Assembly: GCA_028752905.1 (NCBI GenBank)
Contig: JAQNBH010000017.1
Location: 34,436,364-34,500,363 of the forward strand
Length of the DNA stretch: 64,000 bases
Origin: Cladorhizidae sp. MBARI D1340-BT2
Taxonomy: Eukaryota; Porifera; Demospongiae; Poecilosclerida; Cladorhizidae
Reading direction: 5' to 3'
Part shown: one piece after another, positions 14,001 to 29,000 of the stretch
Layout of the letters: each line of letters opens with the position of its first letter
How positions within the stretch are numbered: position 1 is the stretch's first letter
Position numbers and translations under genes: made by a program
The notes under the pieces: model-generated
Seen by the model: only the letters and a program-made list of their open reading frames with translations
Told to the model about the DNA's origin: nothing
Databases searched by the model: none

Positions 14001-17000
14001 TTTACTATCACATAAAGAATACGCTCCTGTTCCTAGCAAATATAAGCTATGGGGTAACAGTGTTGCTGGTGAGTAACTATCACATAAAGAATACACTCCT
14101 ATTCCTAGCAGCTATAAGTTCACTTACAGTGCAAGAATCAACATCCTGGAAAAGTAAGCCAAGAAAAGTAGTCCATCTCTATTTTACTTGTACACATCTC
14201 CCCAAATGGAAAAAATGGGGAGTTCAAGTCACACTGGCAGAATTACATCCCCATAAGTAAAACCCTTCTGTGTGAAACTAGAATAAAATATTTCATTTAC
14301 CCCCACACTTTTTATATGTATAAGGTGCTAGCAGTGAACCCTGCCACCAGTGGGTATCATAATATATGACAATTCAATAGTTACTACATGGCATTGCAAG
14401 TAGGAATCACTTTATGCTTCACTTACCATCATTGTCCATGATTAGAATAGCAGCTTGTCTTGGACTAAACTGAATTCTTGAGTTTATTGAAGGTAAGATA
14501 AATACATTGAAGAGTTCATCATTTTCATGTATTTCATCATCGTTAATGATAACATCTACCGATTGACTTGATACAGAACTTGAGAATGTCAGGTTTGTAA
14601 GCAAGGTGTCGTAGTCTTCCCCAGAATTGGCTGAACATATTAGAACAGTAAGGGAGAGAAACAAGGAGAGTGAAAGTGGAAATATGTGCATCACTGAAAT
14701 TGTAAATACTTATGGAAACTGTTGACAAATGATTTCTGGAAACCACGAAAATTATAATTATTTCTTGCTCCTGACATGTGTCTAGTTTTGATCTGTGCCT
14801 TATGCTTTTGAATAACATGGTCAAGAACAGGAAAATTGTTCAATTGGTATCAAGGGAAGATGGTAGATTTATGATGAGTACACTATGTTCTGGGCACCTC
14901 CAGTGACTGTGTAATAGAAACCTTACCACATTTTAGTTTGTTGAAGTTATGTGAATGATGAATTCTCCATTTATTTCATAATTGCAACAGACCTGTAGTA
15001 TTAGATCTGCAATGCAGAGTTTCTTACCAGTAGTCTGGTCATCTGCAGTGCCAAGTGTAACTAGAACATCAGTGCTGAGAGATCCAGAAATAACTACAAC
15101 AGTCAAGCTGACAGTTCCATTTCCCTCATCAACTTTGTAACTTGTTGGAACAAACCCAAACACAATAGCTGTATAGGAAGAGAAACCTAAATATCAGAAT
15201 ACAATGTATATGCATATTCTCAATGAACTCTCAGTTGATATAATAATATTACAATAACTTTCAATAATCAACTTGAAATCGTATTCTCTTGACATTTCAA
15301 CTAGATGCTCTAGCCTTCATCAGTTATTCCTGATGACCAGCACTTCTAGTCGAAACGTCAAGATAATACAATTTCAAGTTGATTATGTGAAAGTTATTGT
15401 AATGTATGTATATTGTGTTTAAGATTTTTTGTTTTGTTACTGATATCCTTGTTATATCACTATCCATCAATTAATAGATACTTTATTGGTACTAAAACAG
15501 ACCGATTATTAATGCACACGCAATGCCGAATATACACAACATACAGGAATGACTATGACATTACACTTCACAACTAAACCACACTGATGAATACCATAAT
15601 TATAATAGAGATCTCACAGAACCACACTCCTCACTAAATACAAAACATAACTGTTTATTCGAGGTCGTTCATGAGTATCGATCATTGGATGTTGATCTCG
15701 AACAGGATAATTTCGAACAGGAATAATAATTGGATCAGACAGGAGGACAGGCACATTCGGCAAAGTGTCCACAGTAACACAATCCGATAAATGGTTTCTT
15801 GCAGTAGAGTCTCTCTCTCAGGTGACTGTAGTGAAACAATCAATCCTGACTCCTTTGGATTGGATCTCCCAATCAGGAACTACATCAAACTCAGTAGAAG
15901 ATAGATGATCCTTCCATTCTGAATCCTTCATTTCTTTTAGGTGATTAACATTTACAGAATTGATGTTCTCTAGTTTCGATCATATAAGACAACAGCCCAA
16001 ATGCTCAAGAATCACTCTGGTCCTGGTTTTAGGTTTCTACCCATCATTGACTGTCCTGAAAACCATTCATGGCGTTGTGCTTGTGATCATGAGCTATCTT
16101 TTGCTCTGTCTGTTTACTGACTACATAGGTAGGTTTCAACAGAAAGAGAGAGCATGGTGAAACTCCTGTGTAGCATGTGAAATCACAGTCTCTAAGTAAG
16201 ACTTCTACCATCTGAGACACTTGCCTTCAAAGCCTGCTTCACTGACTGAACGAACCACTCTGCGAATCCATTTGTGGCAGAGAGATGGGGTGATAGGGTG
16301 CACTCATGATATGATGAATTCCATTCCTCTTCATAAAGATCCCGAAAGCACCTGGTGTGAACTGGGGGCCATGGTAATGCATATCCTGAAGAAATCTGAC
16401 CCAACACATATATGGTCTTACTGGTATGGTGGTCAACATTTGGTAGACCTCTGGCCATTTCAAATGAGCATCCACCAACACAAACAGCATGGGTTCCCTG
16501 GAATGGTCCCCCAAAAATCAACATGAACTTGTTCACAGGGCTTTCCTGGCCGTGTCTGTTGTCTCAGAGCTGGCACATGCTTCACTGACTGACATACTAC
16601 AACTTCTGGCCAACTCTTCAATATCTCTGTGTAGCCTGGTCACACGTGGCTTCTGGTGATTGATTTCATCCTTGACATGCCAGAATTTCGCTTATTAAGC
16701 TCTTGTATATAGAAGTTTGTACTGACACTTTTCAGGTATGATTCATGATCCCCAAAACAACTAACTTCTATCAAGATCTCATCCCTACGTTTTCTTGTTA
16801 GCTTTCCAACTATTAACCACCTGCTGCATCCATCATCTTCATGTAAAGAAAAACTTTACTGAAAACCTTATTGGTTGATGCGCAAGTTTTCAATTCTGTG
16901 GAGGTGACAGGTAATCGCTCCAGCTGAGATATATTGAAATATCCTAGTTCATATATAGTAGCCTTCTAAATACCTTTCATCCAATGGCAGCCATGAAAGA

Positions 17001-20000
17001 CCATCAATATTGGCATGTTTTTGCATTGGTCAAAATTTGATTTTGTAGCGACATGCTAGTAGTTGTGCCTCCTCTCTTTGACGCAAAAATGACTGTTAGA
17101 GGTTTATGGTCAGTTTCCAGGATAAACTTCTGACCATACAAACATGCATGAAATTTCTTTATTCTATATAGATGAGCGACAATGCCCTCCTCTTAACTTG
17201 AGAATAGTTTTGTTCAGCACTCAACAATGTTTGGGAAGCAAAAGAAATTGAGTCTTCCTGTCCATCAGGGGTAATGTGAGAAATCACAACTCATACCCTA
17301 TATATATGCTGAAGTATCTCCTGCCAACACAATGGGTAAGGTTGAATTAAAAAACACCAAAATTTATGAGGACACTAGTAGTTTTCCAAAAAACTGCACA
17401 TTTGGGATTCCACTTCCACTGGGTTTCCTTTTGCAACAAGTAATTTAGAGGATGCAAAAGAGAGGACAAATTCGATACCATAATAATTCAGCAACCCTTA
17501 AAAATGATATCAACTTAGTAACATTCTTAAGTACTGTGGCTTGCTTAATAGCTTGAAGTTCCTTGCTCATCAATCCTATGAACCCCAAATATCAACAATA
17601 GGAATTAAAAATGTGCACCTCTCCTAGCCTCACACCATACTGCTTGGGCCTCTAGGTCTACGTTCTTCAAGTGCTCTTTACAAGTCTTGCCCTCGGTTAA
17701 GCAAATCATCAATCTAACAATTAACTCCCTCAACATCTTGGATCATGTCCATTGGTTTCTGGAACACGGTTGGAGCTAAATGCAACACCAAAGGGTAACC
17801 GGGTCTACTTATAAAGACCACAATGAGTGTTTATGGTAACAAATGTGCGTGACTTATCGTCAAACAACAATTGCTGATACGTATTGGATCAATCCAAAAC
17901 TGAAAAATATTTCCCTCCAGCAAGAGTGGCAAATATATCTTCAGAACAAGGCAGAGGGTATTGCTCCACATCCATAGCTGTGATCCTATAGCTAATCCCT
18001 GCACAACCTCACACAACTGCTCTTCTTAGGAACTACAACAAGTGTAGTCCTCTCACTAAACTAAATTTTCTCCAACACTCCCACCTTCTATAGTCTGTCA
18101 AGTTCCTCTTCTACTGTATTTCTCAAAGCAAAGGGAACCTGTCTTGCTCGACAAAACTTGGGCTTGGCTGATTCATGCATCATTAATCATTAACCTAGCC
18201 TTGAATGACTTACTTGTACCCAACTCATCTACAATACCTCACTGTGATCTTCTGACAAAACATTAATGTCTCCCATTGGATTGTGAAGGGATGAGATTGA
18301 GGCAATCTTCTTCCAATCTAGCTGAATATGACTTAATCAGCTTCTCCCTAAAAAACTTGGTCCCTTGCCTTTAATAATGACTTGGCTCTACTTTGTATCC
18401 TGTGCTCAAACTCAACATATTCCATCTGCTCACCTACTACTGGCATGACTTCTCCAGTATAAGTCTTCAAAAATAGTGGTAATGGGGTTGCAGCTTTGTT
18501 ACAGAATAGACACAGCTAATCCAGTATTAACTTCCATCAAGAGTATTTTGTTGTCTCAATCTGAATAGTATTTCTCCCTGCAGCTACTCCTCCTATTGTG
18601 AACATAGAGAGCTCCTGCTGACTTCTATGAGTGGTAGGTGTCTAGGTCTACCACAAAATCAGCTGTTGTTTTTTCAAAGCGATTCACGTCTTCTGTAAAA
18701 ATGATACCCTCAGCAATAACTAATAGTTTGTGTTCATAATGAGCCTTAGGTGCTCCTAGAAGTTCTAAAAAACCCTGGGGTTGGCTGGGGTTAGCAAACC
18801 TTGCAGTATGGCATAACTGCTGAGCCCAGTTACTGTTAGTAACACAGCAACCTTCTTGTCATCCAGCACTACATTTGCTTCTATATAGAGCTTTACTCGT
18901 TCGAGATAATTTGAGATCTTCTCGGAGGTTAAACTCTCTCAGTTGCCCGTACAACTCTACTCGAGCCATAATCCAGTCTCGTCACCCCCTGTGATATCCT
19001 TGTTATAACACTAGCTATCATTTAGGTTATTACAATTCTTTCTTGAGATTAAAATGATCTGATTGTTAATCCACACGCAATGCCACATATACACAACATA
19101 CAGGGAATGACTATGAATAACACAACTAAACCACGCTGATGAATATCATAATCATAAGAGAAACATCACAATTCCACAGTTGCAGGGCTAGCTGAAGTTA
19201 TGAGCACCTACAGACTGCAGCTGGACTGAGCTATGATTAAAGAGAAGGAGGGGGGGAAATTGTGTATAATTAAATTTTGTGAGTAATCAAAGGCTAACAA
19301 CTAATTAGGCTAGGAGATTATACTTTGAGTAAGATATTGTAGGCACAATTGAGTCTACTAGGTTCATGATCCACAATATGCTGTAATGGAGGCTTAATGG
19401 TTAGAACATACTGTCGTCATCGATGATCTGTATCTTAGTTTGGGATCCGTTGATGATGACTCGGGGTACATTGGATGCCAGTTCCATGTTGGCAAAGAAA
19501 TTCTCCACATCATTTTCAAAAGAATTATCATCCACTATATCAACTGTGATGCAAATGCGAACATCTGTTGTGCTACCGAATAAAAAGAAACTACTATATG
19601 GTGGGTCACCATAATCATCACCTACAGAGAGAAGAACAAAGCCATGAATGTTTTCTAGTTAGAAAATCTGAAAACAGAATAATAAGGGTTTATATGGCAA
19701 CAGCTCAATATTATATTAAACAACATGCTATGCACTATATTCTAAATAATGATGCTTGTCTGTCCATCGATCCTCCATCCATCCGTCCATCCATACATTC
19801 GTTATTGTGTTGCACTTGTACACATGTGCAGATTACCTTCATCAGGACTATGGGGAATCCGTTTACATCATGATTGCCAATACGGAATCCTGAAGAAAGT
19901 AGGGAATGGCTACTCCGCGAGTTGCACAATGCTGAACAACAATGATACAGTTTTTAACAGAAAGAAGGAGAGCTGCAGAAGAGAGATGCAGAAAGAGAAG

Positions 20001-23000
20001 GGATGCAGCAAGTGAGGCTGCACAAGAAACTGCAAGAAAAATGGACTAGCAAAGCAAAGGGAGTGAAGACCACAGAGTAACTTAGGATCTATCCCAGAAC
20101 AAATGATTCTTCACAGAGCAGAAATTTCAACAAGTACAAGGGATGAGGAGAGAGCATCCAATACCAGCAGAACAAAAAAACTGAGGGCTGCACTGCCAGA
20201 AGTGTAAGGGATGAGGAGAGAGCAGCAAATGTTGGTAGGTGGAGAGAAGGGAAGGCTGCACTGTCAGAGGTTGTAAAGGATGAAGGAAGATCAGCAAACA
20301 CACTGGTAGCATTGAGGGGTCAGCCAAGCAATAACTCGCACCAAAAACACTATTCTCGTGAAGTATTTTCGAATCTAATACCTACTTTACCCTTTTCTGT
20401 CATATTTGATGTGTGTTTTTTGTATTATATTATGCTACTAAAATTCACAAACATCATTTATAGAAGAGTCTTCTTGAAACAATTGTGATCTGTCAGCATT
20501 TTATAATCACAAACACGTAATAAATTAAATAAATACCTTCCAACCACAACACATAAACTTTATATATCTCGCAGAGTTTTTGTGGGTACTTGCTAGTTAG
20601 TTGCTAATATTACAAAACATGAAACTCATTTAAAGTGGTCCATTTTGTACACAGAATCTTATCTGCTTATATAACAGTAGGGGGTCATTACCTGAGACAG
20701 CATTGCCATCCACAAGCTGTATGTTGATAGCAGGGATTGTTACTGCAAACATTCCACTTACAATCACAGCACAGAGCTCTACTGGACCATCTGACTCTGA
20801 CTGTGTATATTCAGTCATTTCCCACTCAATAACGACTTCTGCAATACACAGAGGTGAAAGCAAAGAGAAATATTATAAAGTTATTGCACATAAACGCTAC
20901 CTTTCAAACATCATGCCACTACCACAAGCTTGGAATGAAGGCAATTGGTGCAAGAAAAATATCCTGTAAACATTACCTGCAACCATGAGTTATTCACTAA
21001 AAATATTTCAACCTTATTTTAGGCATTTTTAATACACTGCTTAGAAACTTCCATGGGTGTTAAAATTTGCATGGATTTATCTAACTGTACTAGAGTATGC
21101 CAGGAGTGTATGAAAATTTATTATTATTATTGTTATTATATTATTATTAATAATATTATTATTTTTATTGTGTTGTTGTTTTTGTTATTGTTATTATTAT
21201 TATTATTGTTGTTGTTATTATTATTATTTTTGTTATTTTTGTTATTATTGCAATATGTTTGATTCATGTTTTTGTCATGTTTTTGTCTAAATAAATGAAT
21301 ATAAAAAGAACAACAAAATAATATAATAATAAATAACTGATACACAAAATACTGACAGGAATCACCCCCCAACTGATCCGAGAACAGAGAGAGTGTCCCT
21401 TCTCGGTATAGCCACAGAGAGACATTGTGGTATGTAAGCCTTAGCTTTCACCTCTCACATACTTTGCCTGATTCGTTGACCCAGTTCCTTCAGGAAAGTC
21501 ATGGATTTTGCCACAATAACTCCCAAGGTCTCGATTGCCACTTGGGTGAATGAGTGACTCTGGTGCAGGAATCTGTACCTGGCTTCCTTTCACTCCTCAG
21601 CCATAGCAGCCACTGCACTGGCTAGTAGCTCTACCATGATAGAAAGGGGCCAAGGTGTCTGGGAAGGTAGCATCCCACACCAATGGCCTGCCCTTCATTC
21701 ATTGACACATGTTAATACCATCTTGTTCCAGCCTGTAGAGGACATGTGCAGATGTTAAGGCACAGTGCAAGATGTCATTAATAACCCAGTGATGGTAGTA
21801 GCATTCCTAGCTCTTCTCAGCCCTGCAATAATGACAAGTCTGGTGTTTGTCTTAATGCACTCCATATTTCAAGCTTGGGCCAGAAAATGAATGACAGGAC
21901 TATCTCAGAGTGGCTGTTGGTCTCTGTTTGGGCTTGGCTTGGCTTGGGCAAAGAGTGGATACCAAATGGAGACCGCCACCCTGAGATAGTGCTATCAACC
22001 ATTTTCTGGCCCAAGCTTGTAATGGGGAGTGCATTAAGCCAAGCACCAGATTCTTTAGCTGAAACAGCCAAGAGCCGGCACAGGCCTTATCATCAGGGGC
22101 ATTGTCCAGGAGGAAACCTCTGGTACTTGACACTTTGTATGCATCCCATGACTTCTGTAAGCACCTGGAAGTAGGATTGTTGTGCTGTAGACCACAGCCT
22201 AACCCTGCCTGCGAACAAGGTACAGATGATGCAGCCACCACAAAGAACTCTCAAGTCCCCATCCACTGTAGTTTTTGAGGTTCCACCAGATATATATATC
22301 CAAATATTTCATCACCCTCTGGGTCCTATCAAAGGATATAGACAACTTCTTTTAGACATAGGCACAAGACCAGAAATGCCACCATTATAGTGCAGTGCAG
22401 ATTTCTACTTCTGCCTATTTGGCCTCAGCTGCTGCCTCCTCCGACCTGATCCAACATATTTTGTGCTACAATCTAGGGAGCTTGTTCGAGGTGTTATTTT
22501 GGGGATTTGGTTGTGCTGATCACAGTTTTCATAGCACAATATAAGAATTTGCTCTTGCACTCACTATTATAAAACTTCTTTATTAAATTTTGAAAGGTTT
22601 CCAAGGATAAAACATGCAAATAGGAGTCCTTAGGTTGTGAATGCTAAAGAATGCTCTTAAAAGTATTACAATGATATATATGTACTAAACTTTCGTCTCT
22701 CTTACCATCATTGTCTAGGATCGTAATGACTGTATACAAAGGAGAAAGAGTAACTTCAGTGTCATTGGTGGTGATGTTGACAAAAAGTTCTTCAGCAGTC
22801 TCGTACAAATTGTCATCAGTAATGGTTATGTTAAAGCAGTCTTGCAGCTTTCTTGGTGCAAAGGTGAGCATGGCAATGTTGGCTTCAAAATCGCTACCAC
22901 CTGGAGAGGGGAAAATAGATAGAGATATTGCTATGTTAAGTATTTGCTCCAGAACATGTAATATTTAAAGTCACCTTGAACACTCAAGTCATATACTATA

Positions 23001-26000
23001 ACCTTTGGTTGTTAAGCCTCTTGATGTTCAATAAATTGGTCAAACCACCTATTTCATTGACATTACAAACCATCTTTTTAGGCATCCTTATTGTATCTTA
23101 TTATGGAGCACCTGATTTGATGTCATTAAAAATTAACATTTATGTGCAGGCAATGTATTTCAACTAAATATTTTAGGCAAGAAGTTTACTGACTATTATG
23201 AGCTTACAATTTTCTATAGTAATTCCACAAAAATCTTTTGCTGCTCATTTGGATGGCACTACTAGTCCTTTCCCCAGTATTCTAGTGGCGTAGAAGACTT
23301 CCATAGCCTAGGAAGTTCTGAATGATCGTACTTCTGTCCCATAAAGTAAGCCAATATTGAGCCTGTCACAGGTACTGTTCTCATCTTTGGCTACAAGGAG
23401 CTTATCATCATGAGGATATCCAAATAATTCCGAATATGAACATATTTTGAGTAATACCGGCAATCACAAAGTTTTCTTGAGAGGACATCCCTGGCAACTT
23501 CTTAGACCTGCTCTTTGTAATGAGCCTCCATAGTCTGGCTTGAGAGATTAGCTCCTTCGATTGACTCTTGAAACTAGCTCCTCTGTTTTCCAACTAAAAA
23601 ACTTTATTCCATCTCTGTTAGTATGTTTTATTTAGCACTAGTTTTTTATAGTAAATGCCAAATTCCCATCGTTTTGCAGGTTGGGATTAGAAGTGGGGCA
23701 ATGAACAACCAGAGTTTCATTTGAAGTGATTTAGTGATTTTCTATTTGCTTGGAAGTAATATCATATGAGTGATACGATCACTGCCAGTATGTCACATGT
23801 AAGAATTCCTAATAGATGTCTTACTCGCATATGTATCTCTATTATCATTATTCCTGAGCTAATGCTAGAACATCTAGCTGAAACATTGGGAAGCAGTTGA
23901 TGAGAATATTATTATATATCTCTGCCATGTAAAGAAATTATATTGTGAGTACATAAAAGACTCCAGACTACATTTTGGGCAATATTATTCAGTGTAATAA
24001 TTGACCCAGTCCTTCAAGAATGCTGTAGGCGAACCTATTAAGTATTGTCAACAATAGCAATGAGTTTGCGCAGTGTATGTGAAGCCAAATGTAGTACTTT
24101 ACACAAACTGATCTACTCCATAGTTGTGATCTCATATGTTGGTTCTGCTATCATGTTGAACTTTAGCACACGTTATGTCTTAGCTTAGATCAGTTTCCTT
24201 CTAGAATCTTCCATGTCATATATATATATATAAGCAACCTCTCTCTATTGGATGTTCAGTCATTGAATAATCACCTTGCAAAATATGACAAGAATTAAGA
24301 AGAGAATGACAATTTTGGAATGACAATTTTGTTTACCTCCCTTATGTTGCACGTCAGCTATTGCCATTTAATATGCTCAGAATGCAGCTTGTTCAACCTG
24401 AAGACTCTATCCCTATAATAAAAAATGTGTAATTCTAAATTCTATCAATGAATGCCACAGATAAGTTTTGCATAAGTGAATCGGCTATCAATTAGAAATA
24501 AGGCTCAAGAATACTAAACTCAAGAATTTCTTTGTAGTGGCAGAACACATGCTTGGTATGCTCCTCAGGATCAAGTGGGACAAAAGTCTCCAAGAGATAA
24601 AACCAAACTAGCAGAAGGAGAAGAGAATTAAATCCTAGTGCCTCACTAAACTGATACTTCAGATTGGATCTTCCTACAGTCTTCTTATCATGTGACTAAA
24701 CAAATCTGCAAGTAATGGGTTATTGTGAAATTACAGATGATGAAGATGATCTAAAGGCAAAACTGAGAAGCTAGCTGAAATTGACCTCATCATTATGAGA
24801 GAGTCAGTGAACAATCAAGAGTTAGAATCCCAGAAGGTTGGAGTTGGACTTTGCAGTTAGACAGTAATGTAGTTATCCACCAGTCTACTCTAATGTAAGA
24901 AACAGCAACAAAAACTAATAAACAATGTTTATATTCTCAGCAAACACTCAGTTGACATAGAAACAAAGAGTTTCTCAGCGACCAAATTAGGTTTTATTCC
25001 TCGATGTTATGTCTCGATGCTTCTAGCCTTGTTCCTGATGAACTAGAGCATCTAGTCGAAAGTAAATTGCAAGATGATAATTGAGATAATTCTAATTCAT
25101 TATGTCAACTGAGAGTTTGTTGAGAGCAATGTTATCTATTCTAAAGATTCTTAGTCAACAACTGAGGCACTGCTTTTTCTGCTTATAACACTGCATAACC
25201 TAGGCTGATTGAGTATTAAAAAATCCCTACACCTGTTGCTACTGCAACTTTGCCATTAAAATGGACTAACTGTAGGCAAACATTATAACTCATTCTGAAG
25301 CTTTTAGTATATTTACCTCCACAACACCATTACCTCCACAACACCAAAGATGGCATATGGGAGAAACCATGAGTTTTTGCAAGCTATTTTTGGCCCCACA
25401 TGGGTATAGTCTTGACTCCTTTATTTTGAATGCCAGTCTTTTCTTTTTTCTGGCTTCATGAATTTTTTGTTTCTATACCATATGTCTAAAATAAATTGAG
25501 CAGTGGATAGCACACTGTTGTCTGATTCCAAGTTATGCAAAGTCCAACAGGGATTCTAGCACTCATTTCTTATCAGCATACACCATGTCTTGTTGTTATT
25601 GTTGATTAAATCCATGTAGGGACAGCTATAATATACTTCAAGGACTTGATAACAGTTGCACTGAACTCCTAAAACCTTGGTAGAGAATTAGCTACAAGCC
25701 TCCTGAACTTGGTAACAGATCTCCAGGATGAGGATACACAAATCAAACACTAAACTGAGCATGGGTCATTTGTTCTGCTTATGAGCTAGCTTGATTGTCT
25801 CATTGATGAACTTACTCACACGATGAAGCTTACCCATGGCATTTTTCTGCAATTGAGAAACAGATGGATTGGAATACTTGGAGACTTCAGGCACAAAACT
25901 TTCTATGAATGGACCTACTGGACTTGTGTTATTAAAGGTGGGAAAGGAGGTAGAGAGTAATATAATAATAAGCTTAAAGTTTTCCATTTTTTTAATGTCT

Positions 26001-29000
26001 ACAACAATATCTTAGTTCAAAGCATGCTGGGAGTCTTGTTTGGAGCTAATAGTGCCTGAGAGCATCGTTTAGGCAGCTAAAAAACTGCCAAATGTGAGCT
26101 GAATTATGAACTTTTTAGAATTTTACCATTCACGTTTTATTCAAACCAAATCAGGAGTACACTAGCATAAACAGGTTGATCCTAAAGATGGATTTTCAAG
26201 TTTTTTTACCCATAAAAAAATTAGGTATGCCAGTTCACCACCTTAGTAAAGGATTCATGATTCATGGCACATTGGTAGAGTTAATAACAGCTAAAACAAC
26301 TGTCTAGGTCACTAGAAGTTGCCAGAATGAGTTTCAGTTGAGATATGAGTGCTATGTGTTTAAAGGTATCAGCCTTTTTGAAGTGTGGTTCAAATCAATA
26401 TAGAAAAGCAAGTACTGGTGTACTCCCTGATGTGGCAAACAATGAACATTATCTCCTGCTAAGCTCTGCTTTTCCTCTAGAACTCGATCTTATGACAGAA
26501 AGGTGCAAAGTGTAATTGAATGTTGTGTCTGTGTGTATTTAAGGTAAGGCCATTTTAAATGTGGTTCTGATGAGGAATGATCATCTGATGAGCAGATGTC
26601 ATGTCACATTCAGTTTCTCTTCTCAAACTCAATCTTATGACAGAAGAGTAGCTTGCAAAGGGCAATAGTTGTCACTTTTGTTCCTGTTGGCTTAATAAAA
26701 AAATATAAAGGGGGAAATTGAATTATTAACACAGAAATGGAAAGTCACTTATATAGTTCAATCATAATAGTCATAAAATGATGTGACCAGATTTCAATAA
26801 TAACAATAACCTTCTCAACACAACTTGAAAATATACTCTCTCAATGTTTCGACTAGATGGTCTAGTCTTCATCAGGAATAATGAGATCATAATATTATGT
26901 TTGTAAATACAGATGCCACAATGTTGCACTCACCTACTGCTCCTCTGTCTTGGTAAACTACAGAAATCACTACCTCTCGCTTTGGGTCTCCAAGTGCACT
27001 GGCACATAGCTCCATCATCCCTATACCTTCATTGATTGTAACTCCCTTCACGTCCATTCCAATTGTAATTTCTACAACAATATGTTCATATAGTTTACTT
27101 GAAGGAAATGGAAGGGATAGACAATATTCCCCACGACCCTCTACCATTCCATTTCTCTACTGAACCCATTGAATAAATGTTTAATAAGGCAAGATATCCA
27201 TGTAAATTTGTAATTTGTTCGCATGCATGACTTGTATACATAGACAACACGTGCTTGGACTTTCTCAGCTATGGACGTACGAAGAGTGGGAGATTTGGAT
27301 TGCTTTTCCCTGTTCACTTTCTAGAGCACTATCTCTGGACCTTTTTGTTATTTGATTTCATGAAGGATAAGTGAGAGAGGAAGCAAAGTAGTCCAGGAAA
27401 AGTGGTCCATAATAAGGTCCAAAATGTAATCTAGGAAAAGTTGTCGAATCCCTCCCTCTCTATTTTACTTGTACACATCTCCCTAATTCATGGGGGAAAA
27501 AGGGGATTTCAAGTCACACTGACAGAATTACACCTCCATAATTTAAAATAAGCTTAACACTAAATTTGGCACTGAAGAGTAAGCCTTCTGGGTTAGACTA
27601 AAATAAAGTGAATCTACTGTTTTAAATTTACCCACACCTTTTATATTTATATGGTGCTGGCAGTGAACCCTGCCACCAGTGGGTGTTATATATATGACAA
27701 TTAGAATCTACACAATAGTTACTACATGGCATTGCAAGTAGAAATCACTTTATGCTTCACTTACCATCATTGTCCATGATTAGAATATCAGCTTGTCTTG
27801 GAGTAAACTGAATTCTTGAGTTCATTGAAGGTAAAATAAATACATTGAAGAGTTCGTCATTTTCATGTATTTCATCATCGTTAATGATAATGTCTACTGA
27901 TTGACTTGATACAGAACTTGAGAATGTCAGGTTTGTAAGCAAGGTGTCATAGTCTTCACCAGAATTGGCTGAACATATTAGAACAGTAAGGGAGGGAAAC
28001 AAGGAGAGTGAAAGTGGAAATAAGTGCGTCACTGAAATTGTAAAATACTTATGGAAACTGTTGACAAATGATTTCTGGAAACCACGAAAATTATAATTAT
28101 TTCTTGCTCCTGACATGTGTCTAGTTTTGATCTGTGCCTTATGCTTTTGAATAACATGGTCAGGAACAGGAAAATTGTTCAATTGGTATCAAGGGAAGAT
28201 GGTAGATTTATGATGAGTACAGTATGTTCCTGGGCACCTCCGGTGATTGTGTAATAGAAACCTTACCAAAATTTAGTTTGTTGAAGGATGAATTCTCCAT
28301 TTATTTCATAATTGCAGTATTAGATCTGTAATGCAGAGTTTCTTACCAGTAGCCTGGTCATCTGCAGTGCCAAGTGTAACTAGAACATCAGTGCTGAGAG
28401 ATCCAGAAATAACTACAACAGTTAAGCTGACAGTTCCATTTCCTTCATCCACTTTGTAACTTGTTTGAACAAACCCAAACACAATAGCTGCATAGTTAAA
28501 AAAAAAGGATACTAAAATTTAGTAAAGGAAGAGAAACCTAAATATCAGAAAACAATGTACATGCATGTTCTTATGGACTCTCAGTTGACATAATAATATT
28601 ACAATAAACTTCTCAATAACCAACTTAAAATTGTACTCTCTTGACATTTCAACTAGTGCTCTAGCCTTCATCAGGAATTCCTGATGACTAGCACATCTAG
28701 TCTAAATGTCAAGAGAATACAATTTCAAGTTGATTATGTGAAAGTTATTGTAATGTATGTATATTGTGTCACTTTTTTTTTGTTACTGTGATATCCTTGT
28801 TATATCACTATCCATCAATTAATAGATACTTTATTGGTACTAAAACAGACCGATTATTAATGCACATGCAATGCCGAATATACACAACATACAGGAATGA
28901 CTATGACATTACACGTCACAACTAAACCACACTGATGAATATCATAATTATAATAGGGTTCTCACAGAACCACACTCCTTACTAAATACAAAACATAACT

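Larger units (their letters stand above)
15441..19178 (-). mobile_element. Gypsy-type LTR retrotransposon G2, U1 copy (both LTRs)
   Basis: LTRs at 15441-15626 and 18990-19178 (TGTGATATCCTTG..ttCCACA on the plus strand). Flanking bases are GTTAC on the left and GTTGC on the right, a 5-bp target duplication with one change. Between them lie integrase, RT and gag remnants on the minus strand. The copy in U2 has the same flanks, so the insertion is older than the U1/U2 duplication. The element lies between the type-a C-half and type-b N-half exons. Confidence 0.85.
22901..26933. other. Long intron of the Calx-beta gene, U2
   Basis: Counterpart of 2068-7335, with many small deletions relative to U1 and U3. 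It holds a MITE (24936-25126), a half-MITE (26805-26882) and the unassigned coding-like remnant (23280-23593). A minus-strand frame at 25766-25987 has no known motif. Confidence 0.6.

Noticed and set aside
19423..19614. Plus-strand ORF, repeated at 32922-33113
   Set aside because: Shadow of the minus-strand type-a C-half Calx-beta exon, which has splice sites and motifs.
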